A DNA stretch of 11,001 nucleotides from Dunaliella salina (lineage: Eukaryota; Chlorophyta; Chlorophyceae; Chlamydomonadales; Dunaliellaceae). Where the stretch lies: positions 51,208-62,208 of the forward strand of contig MU070428.1 of NCBI GenBank assembly GCA_002284615.2, given 5' to 3'. This document shows, piece after piece, positions 8,601-11,001 of the stretch (its first letter is position 1; each line of letters begins with the position of its first letter). The notes beneath the pieces are model-generated. The model was given only the letters and a program-made list of their open reading frames with translations. It ran no database searches and had not been told where the DNA came from. Made by a program: the position numbers and the translations under genes.

Positions 8601-9624
8601 TGCGTGCACCCAGCATCTGGGTTGGATCCTCTGCAGCGTAATACTTCTTGAGCACATATGAGTCGCCTATGATACCCAACGTCTCTTCATGACGCTCTCT
8701 CTCAGTTTTGGCCTGCTGTTGTGTTGTGTTGCTGGGCCTAGGCCCTTGCTGCACCTGCACCTTCTTGCACCTGCACGCATGCGAAAACGAGGAAACATTT
8801 GTTGTGTTTGCTGCATTGAATTCGAAATCTGAGTTGGAAAGCACTCTGAAGTTGTTGTTCAAGTGTAGCAAAATCAAAATTGTGGAGCCTTTCAACAGCT
8901 TGCCTCTATCACTTCCCATCGCGCACTCCGGATTCCACAACATGCCATGCTCAAGTCCAGAACACATTGGGAATCAGCGTGCAACAAACATGCTGTGCAC
9001 AGACGAACAATTTACATATCCCGTTACTCCTGCATTTGTCCACATGTGCATGCAAGGTGGTATACATACCCCTCACATAACTTGCAAGGAGCAGGACAAA
9101 GTATTCACAGCACCATACTTTTCAAGCACAGAGTCGACTCTGCACGAGTGCGACAGATCCATCACAGTCAAGTACCTCTGTCTGTGCACTGGTGAGGCAG
9201 TACCTCGCCTCATGCTCTCCAGCATCTCAACCAGTGGCCCAGTCCAGGGCTCGAACCAACAATCCACATCTTGTGCTTATGTGGATGCATTGCTGGCTAC
9301 GTGAGGGCATTGAATCTTACCACAAGCACCAAGCACACACACATACAACTTGAGCATGCTGCTCAATGCTTCCATGCATGAGCTGTGCGTGTGCACTAAC
9401 CCTACGTCCTCCATAATGCCTCTAGCTGCTACGAGGGCAGCAGTTCCAGCCAAGGATTCCGGTTTTCGTGGAAATTGCCATGTCAGACTGCCATAGATGG
9501 ATTCGCCCAAGTCCAGGACGGCAACTGCCCCTTCCGGGCGGAGCACTTCGGCACACCCCCCTGCTTTAAGAATGTCATCGCGATCAGTAAAAAATATATA
9601 TTCGAATACTTTTTGAATTATGAG
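954..9624 (-). CDS. TRANK1-like superfamily 1 (UvrD/Rep) helicase gene, 11 exons, incomplete at both ends
   Basis: This is a gene-level entry; the exons are listed separately. Joining 9624-9321, 9269-9176, 8770-8595, 8416-8218, 6570-5898, 5470-5363, 4809-4733, 2890-2695, 2278-2139, 1838-1732 and 1256-954 gives 2,377 nt in one open frame. Every intron is GT-AG and every phase matches. Helicase motifs appear in the family order: GRSGTGRI (motif I), TWSGKLCAHIKSRV (Ia), ITVGTFMDMLDA, VDEVQD (II, split by an intron), GLFFAGDSAQTI (III) and NFRTHSGIVNLA (IV). The blocks FVQGRSGTG, FRFKDLR and FRTHSGI are typical of TRANK1-like UvrD-type proteins, which are large, poorly characterised ATPases in animals, fungi and protists. 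Motifs V-VI and the true N-terminus are missing from what I can resolve. The altered Walker A leaves helicase activity in doubt. The family call is secure; a role in the cell cannot be inferred. Confidence 0.85.
1732..1838 (-). CDS. Exon 10: segment between motifs III and IV
   Basis: Chosen acceptor CCTGTGTGCACAG gives FKDLR-AMYYTYFLNQGNEPEN, which fits the family pattern 'FRF-x-D-L-(R/K)-x-L-F-Y'. Two other in-phase acceptors exist further upstream in the intron (CCACCAG at 1906 and ATCAG at 1896). They would replace Arg by Ser and add 19-22 residues. The exon ends SAKQLGPSNP plus one base; the donor is CCCTG followed by GTGAGTG, a strong consensus. Length is 35 codons plus split ends. Confidence 0.75.
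1907..2016. repeat. (GGT)n-(TG)n-(CG)n composite simple repeat in an intron
   Basis: On the plus strand a short GGT run (1907-1919) passes into (TG)n at 1920-1995 and then tacgcgcgcgcgcatgcgtgc. Nearly all of it alternates purine and pyrimidine. It lies inside the intron between exons 9 and 10. On the gene strand it is (CA)n about 80 nt upstream of the chosen acceptor. Confidence 0.97.
2139..2278 (-). CDS. Exon 9: second half of Walker B and helicase motif III
   Basis: The exon starts VQDLTPAQILLLRFIARLP and continues GLFFAGDSAQTIAPGVEFRF KDL. VQD completes motif II; GDSAQTI is motif III, which couples ATP hydrolysis to DNA movement in UvrD-type enzymes. The acceptor AG lies directly at the end of a (CA)n array, with no pyrimidine tract between. 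The donor is TTGAG followed by GTGAGATC (phase 2). The leftover AG pairs with G of exon 10 to give Arg, completing the family-typical FRFKDLR. Confidence 0.9.
2281..2358. repeat. (TG)n microsatellite abutting a splice acceptor
   Basis: About 39 uninterrupted units. On the gene strand this is (CA)n followed at once by the acceptor AG at 2280-2279 and exon 9. On its other side sits gcacgcactcgcgtgagcgc. Confidence 0.98.
2695..2890 (-). CDS. Exon 8: helicase segment ending in the first half of Walker B
   Basis: The acceptor is GTGATTCCAG. The exon encodes GDGAMLTAAQREAIYSLYLK, then YEKMKREYNDWDMADYTQHL, and ends KFDEIYVDE. The stretch 'R-E-x-I-Y-x-L-Y-x-x-Y-x-x-M-K-x-x-x-x-x-W-D-x-A-D' before 'FDEIYVDEVQD' is characteristic of the family. 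The donor lies after GATGAG: GTAGGT, phase 0. The next exon supplies VQD, completing the catalytic DExQD box. Reading through the donor would give VDEVGD followed by intron sequence, so the splice site decides the motif. Confidence 0.9.
2891..4732 (-). other. Long intron between exons 7 and 8, no gene seen
   Basis: This 1,842-nt intron runs from GTAAAC to TTCCAG on the minus strand. I found no open stretch with coding character on either strand. It holds a 21-bp direct repeat (3687-3707 and 3788-3808, one mismatch, containing tgacactcaagccca), a G-rich stretch with an N at 3899, and one copy (4645-4720) of a dispersed repeat found again at 7673-7747. Confidence 0.75.
4645..4720 (+). repeat. 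Dispersed intronic repeat, copy 1
   Basis: Blocks gattg-aa-ggtca, agagcat-tctggcaa and ggccag are shared in the same order and spacing with 7673-7747. Both copies are in long introns of the same gene and in the same orientation. Confidence 0.6.
4733..4809 (-). CDS. Exon 7: short helicase exon continuing the VIKG block
   Basis: A 77-nt exon that is easy to miss by length. The acceptor is TCTGCTTGCAG and the donor GAGAG followed by GTAAAC (phase 2). It encodes GSCSAISAKLEG then GPWGREEYVKLGE. The pattern 'VIKGS ... L ... G-(Y/W)-x-x-R-E-E-Y' is family-typical directly after exon 6. The AG left at the end joins to G of exon 8 to make Arg. It lies between introns of 553 and 1,842 nt. Confidence 0.85.
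4999..5069 (+). repeat. Three short direct repeats of gtgaggtgcagact
   Basis: Copies start at 4999, 5019 and 5056 within the intron between exons 6 and 7. The first two are 20 bp apart and the third 37 bp further on. A related cacagtgt-type piece flanks them on both sides. Confidence 0.75.
5363..5470 (-). CDS. Exon 6: conserved helicase 1B-like segment
   Basis: This exon of exactly 36 codons is phase 0 at both ends. The acceptor is TTCTTACTCAG and the donor AAG followed by GTAGGC. It encodes VDFYAFHKKYWKHMDVELRK and then GLSSDTVWMEIQSVIK. In TRANK1-like proteins a 'V-D-F-x-x-F ... YW' block followed by 'GL-x-x-x-x-V-x-x-E-x-x-x-VIKG' lies between motif Ia and motif II. The next exon begins with the expected Gly-Ser. 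The upstream intron holds a (CA)n array. Confidence 0.85.
5520..5629. repeat. (CA)n microsatellite, (TG)n on the gene strand
   Basis: About 110 bp, broken only by one N at 5564. It lies in the intron between exons 5 and 6, 49 bp from the acceptor of exon 6. Its true length is likely uncertain in the assembly. Confidence 0.98.
5666..5850 (+). repeat. Two diverged direct copies, 108 bp apart
   Basis: Both copies start with atcagggctc (5666 and 5774). They share the blocks caggaaag, agaacaagga, ctgtcaaaca/cgtcacacag and an A-rich middle. They lie in the intron between exons 5 and 6, next to the (CA)n array. They look like an old tandem duplication. Confidence 0.65.
5898..6570 (-). CDS. Exon 5: helicase motif I (variant Walker A), motif Ia and charged insertions
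   Basis: This is the largest exon (224 codons). It opens with TAFVQGRSGTGRISVMVSRL, the ATP-binding loop, where the family norm is GRSGTGKT; here Lys is Arg and Thr is Ile. Then come RQVLLTWSGKLCAHIKSRV (motif Ia region), a run of eight Gln (about 6277-6300), and PLIITVGTFMDMLDACVP, the conserved TF block. The C-terminal third is an acidic stretch (EEKLEDEEEDSGSVEGDVEL) followed by a Lys/Arg/Gln-rich stretch (RLKKRRQQERQQQ), both probably disordered insertions. The acceptor is CATACACACAG (phase 2) and the donor is CAG followed by GTAGGC (phase 0). Both match the neighbouring exons. The frame also stays open past both splice sites, from 6677 to 5853, so size alone would overstate the exon. 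Confidence 0.85.
6571..8217 (-). other. Long intron between exons 4 and 5, no gene seen
   Basis: This 1,647-nt intron runs from GTAAGTG to CACACAG. It contains no convincing coding region on either strand. It holds the second copy (7673-7747) of the repeat seen at 4645-4720. It also holds a weak duplication marked by ggcatctagttg at 7952-7963 and 8121-8132; both copies later share gcgcaat and tgtcac. Confidence 0.75.
7673..7747 (+). repeat. Dispersed intronic repeat, copy 2
   Basis: Same order of blocks as copy 1: gattgaaatggtca, gagcatgtctggcaa, ggccag, ccctctg. Similarity by eye is about 70-75%. No terminal repeats or target duplications are visible, so the class is unknown. Confidence 0.6.
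8218..8416 (-). CDS. Exon 4: segment just before the helicase core
   Basis: The acceptor follows a clear pyrimidine tract (TTTGTTTGTTTCCTCAAAG). The exon encodes GLVQTWLCFLDGFDFRGSPG and continues through YRLPTFAFATVYQGH to SEHFYLSPEEKKAKTQQ. The donor is CA followed by GTAAGTG, the best donor in the window (phase 2). In TRANK1-like proteins a 'LS-x-EE' stretch lies shortly before the Walker A strand. Here YLSPEEK is about 10 residues ahead of FVQGRSGTG once the 1,647-nt intron is removed, which supports the join. Confidence 0.75.
8595..8770 (-). CDS. Exon 3: glutamine- and charge-rich linker followed by a folded-looking segment
   Basis: The acceptor is ATGCGTGCAG; two further GTGCAG acceptors lie a few codons inside but are in another phase. 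The exon starts CKKVQVQQGPRPSN, runs through a Gln/Arg/Glu-rich piece (TTQQQAKTERERHEE) and then GDSYVLKKYYAAEDPTQML. The donor is GTGG followed by GTAGGG (phase 1), which fits exon 4. Another donor, ATG/GTGGGT, is phase 0 and would break the frame. The first half looks disordered and the second half more ordered. No domain is recognised. Confidence 0.55.
9176..9269 (-). CDS. Exon 2: unassigned N-terminal region
   Basis: The exon encodes VDCWFEPWTGPLVEMLESMR followed by RGTASPVHRQ. It is separated from the previous exon by a very short intron (9320-9270, 51 nt). An equally in-phase acceptor six bases earlier (ATAAG at 9276) would add two residues. The donor AG followed by GTACTTGA is phase 2 and joins exactly to the AG-G codon (Arg) of the next exon. 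A closer donor at CGAG/GTACTG would be phase 1 and does not fit. The function is unknown. Confidence 0.55.
9321..9624 (-). CDS. Exon 1 of the resolved part: N-terminal region, function unknown
   Basis: The frame reads from LIIQKVFEYIFFTDRDDILK through EVLRPEGAVAVLDLGESIYG to MLKLYVCVLGAC without a stop. The acceptor is CACCTCAG ahead of CTC (phase 0). The donor is TGTG followed by GTAAGATT (phase 1), a good consensus. The sequence is of mixed composition and contains no helicase motif. Hydrophobic stretches such as AVAVLDLGESIYG and ALVAARGIMED suggest a helical, possibly repeat-type scaffold, but I do not recognise a domain. An earlier possible donor (GAC followed by GTAGGG, near 9403) is phase 0 and does not fit the next exon, so I prefer the donor at 9320. 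The frame stays open a little upstream of the acceptor, to about 9660, so the 5' boundary is less certain than the 3' one. Confidence 0.6.
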
Positions 9625-9659
9625 CTGAGGTGCAGTGAGTGTGTTGCATTGTTTGCAAA

Positions 9660-10042
9660 ATCACCTCAAGGGCATGAAGCGCATCTCATGCAAATGAGCC
9701 GTACCTTCTTCCTAACCAAGCACTCCCTCGATTGCACGAGGTACAACTCAATGGCATGAGGCGCGCCTCATGCAAATGAGCCATACCTCCTTCTTGACCA
9801 AGAACTCCCTCGATGGCACGAGGTACACCTCGATGGCACGAGGTACACCTCGATGGCACGAGGTACACCTCGATGGCATGAGGTGCGCCTCATGCAAATG
9901 AGCCGTACGTCCACCCTGACCAAGCACTCCCTCGATTGCATGAGGTACACCTCGAGGGCATGAGGCACAACTCATGCAAATGAGCCGAACCACCTTCCCA
10001 ACCATGGCCAAGCACTCCCTTGATCGCATGAGGTACACTCTA
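9660..10042. repeat. Nested tandem repeat: 82-bp unit with a 20-bp inner unit
   Basis: The marker ctcatgcaaatgagcc occurs at 9685, 9767, 9889 and 9971, giving steps of 82, 122 and 82 bp. The 122-bp unit differs by two additional copies of a 20-bp subunit (ctcgatggcacgaggtacac). Subunits contain the hairpins CTCG..CGAG and CTCATgcaaATGAG. A perfect 20-bp palindrome lies at 9754-9773 (centre GGCGCGCC), and a one-mismatch copy at 9876-9895. On the gene strand this lies just upstream of exon 1, probably in an intron or 5' flank. Confidence 0.95.
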
Positions 10043-10120
10043 AGTTGCACAATACGCGTATCAGACCGGTCTGGGTACCCCTTAATACGCCGATCCGTAT
10101 CATCCCCTGCTGGCCAAAGA

Positions 10121-10502
10121 GGTCCGCGCAGGGGATTGGTTCCTCCGCACGTCTACGTTTGTGATCCTCTGTAGGCCATTCACGACCAACCTCTGCGGGC
10201 GAAAAATACTATCCGCGCAGGTCTTATAATTTTATCCGCGCGGACTCTATATGCTCCTTTAGATTGCCCACAATCTGCGCGGGTCTTATTCCCTCCGCGC
10301 GGGGTANAATCTCAGATGTGCCGCAAGGATCATGCAATTTCCTCCGCACGGACGATGTTATCTCCCGCGCGGGCCCTAATTCCATCCGTGCGGGTCTTAT
10401 GTTGGAACTGTTCGAGGACCTTCATATAGTTCGCGCGGATACATTTTTTGCTACGCGCGGAGGCTTTTAAACCCGCGCAGAGACTTTTAAGCCCGCGCGG
10501 AT
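10121..10502. repeat. Degenerate array of CCGCGCGG-type cores in AT-rich spacers
   Basis: At least twelve cores of the type tccgcgc(g/a)gg occur, for example near 10123, 10212, 10234, 10274, 10294, 10343, 10363, 10385, 10431, 10453, 10473 and 10493. Several are followed by gtcttat. Many neighbouring cores are 20-22 bp apart and others about 40-49 bp. The self-complementary cores could pair with each other. No coding frame is seen here. Confidence 0.8.
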
Positions 10503-10541
10503 CCATTTTTGCATTGCTTGAGATGGGTTGCATTTAAAAAC

Positions 10542-10654
10542 TACAGTAAATCCAGGTACATTGCAGCAATGTATTAAAGTTACAGTAAAACCAGGTATAA
10601 TGCAGCAATGTATTAAAGTTATAGTAAATCCAGGTATAATGCAGCAATTTTAAA
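10542..10654. repeat. 39-bp tandem repeat, 2.9 copies
   Basis: Units start at 10542, 10581 and 10620 with ta(c/t)agtaaa(t/a)ccaggta, followed by tgcagcaatgtattaaagt. Each differs from the next by a few substitutions only. The third copy breaks down after gcagcaattt. Confidence 0.95.
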
Positions 10655-10699
10655 ATGACAAATGCTATTATTCAAGTGAGACGCACGTCATTATTCAAA

Positions 10700-10915
10700 C
10701 GAGATAAAAGGGTCTTGAAGCGGCTAGCTGGAGGACCGAAAGCAGTAACATCAGCAACAACTCCAGCCCTGGGTTCTTCTTTTGGTCAGAAGCTGCAAGT
10801 GCTCTGGAAGAGAGGCCTGCAGCTATAGCAAGGACACATGCAGCAAGTGAGTGAAAGCAAGACGCCTTTGCCCTTGCGAGGAAAAAACAGCTCAGTTGGT
10901 CACTGAAACATGCAC
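10700..10915 (-). other. Weak candidate upstream exon
   Basis: The minus strand is open here in a frame rich in Leu and Ala (for example LAASDQKKNPGLELLLMLLL). Possible acceptors are GTTTCAG near 10907 and TAGCTGCAG near 10825. The only phase-0 donor that would suit exon 1 is CTC followed by GTTTGA, which is poor. Composition resembles a helical repeat protein, so it may be an earlier exon of the same gene. It may equally be a chance open frame of about 70 codons. Confidence 0.2.
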
Positions 10916-10978
10916 ACATTTACAGCCACAAACATGCAGCATGAGCATCTAACAGAGCATGCATAAGCCTTTTGCACA

Positions 10979-11001
10979 ACACACACACACACACACACAC
11001 A
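10979..11001. repeat. (AC)n microsatellite at the right edge
   Basis: About 11 AC units run off the window edge. Confidence 0.95.

Noticed and set aside
8708..9304. Plus-strand open frame of 198 codons
   Set aside because: It runs antisense to exons 2 and 3 and the intron between them. It has no recognisable motif, and the minus-strand exons have consistent phases.
9770..9777. ATGCAAAT octamer as a transcription factor site
   Set aside because: It is a part of the repeat hairpin and recurs only because the repeat does. The animal octamer factors need not exist in this organism.
9685..9986. CRISPR-like array
   Set aside because: The spacers are themselves repeated and of two sizes built from a 20-bp unit. 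The setting is eukaryotic and there are no cas genes.
9686..10050. Minus-strand open frames with repeated Cys/His/Arg peptides (such as VPSRCTSCHRG)
   Set aside because: They come from the 20-bp and 82-bp tandem repeats. Twenty is not a multiple of three, so frames shift between copies, and no splice context supports a protein.
1..11001. tRNA, rRNA, transposase or reverse transcriptase genes
   Set aside because: I looked for the characteristic conserved blocks and folds on both strands and saw none.

Overview
This is a piece of a eukaryotic nuclear genome. It is intron-rich and full of long (CA)n/(TG)n microsatellites, with no operon-like packing and no bacterial ribosome-binding sites. A unicellular green alga of the Dunaliella type is my best guess from the exon/intron texture and the dinucleotide arrays, but the sequence does not prove it. 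Single N positions occur at 3899, 5564 and 10307, and both window edges lie inside (CA)n arrays.

The main content is one incomplete minus-strand gene. I could join eleven exons between 9624 and 954 with GT-AG introns and matching phases (2,377 coding nt, about 792 codons). The middle and downstream exons encode a superfamily 1 (UvrD/Rep) helicase of the TRANK1-like (TPR and ankyrin repeat-containing protein 1) kind. They show a Walker A-like GRSGTGRI, a motif Ia block, the TF block, a Walker B VDEVQD split across an intron, motif III GDSAQTI and motif IV NFRTHSGI. The first four exons are an N-terminal region I cannot assign. The 5' end (beyond 9624) and the 3' end (beyond 954, which should hold helicase motifs V and VI) are not resolved.

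Layout, left to right: 1-89 (CA)n; 90-953 intron or 3' sequence with a diverged inverted repeat; 954-2890 four exons with two large (CA)n-type arrays in their introns; 2891-4732 a long intron; 4733-6570 three exons, the largest carrying Walker A, poly-Q and charged insertions; 6571-8217 a long intron; 8218-9624 four exons; 9660-10655 three different repeat arrays in a row (a nested 82/20-bp repeat, a CCGCGCGG-type array and a 39-bp tandem repeat); 10656-10978 one weak candidate exon; then (AC)n at the edge.

The most interesting points are three. The Walker A lysine and threonine are replaced (K to R, T to I) in an otherwise well-kept helicase core. The intron that splits the Walker B motif has a (CA)n microsatellite running directly into its AG. 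The right-hand repeat has units of 82, 122 and 82 bp, where the longer unit contains exactly two extra 20-bp subunits. No new defence or mobile system is evident.
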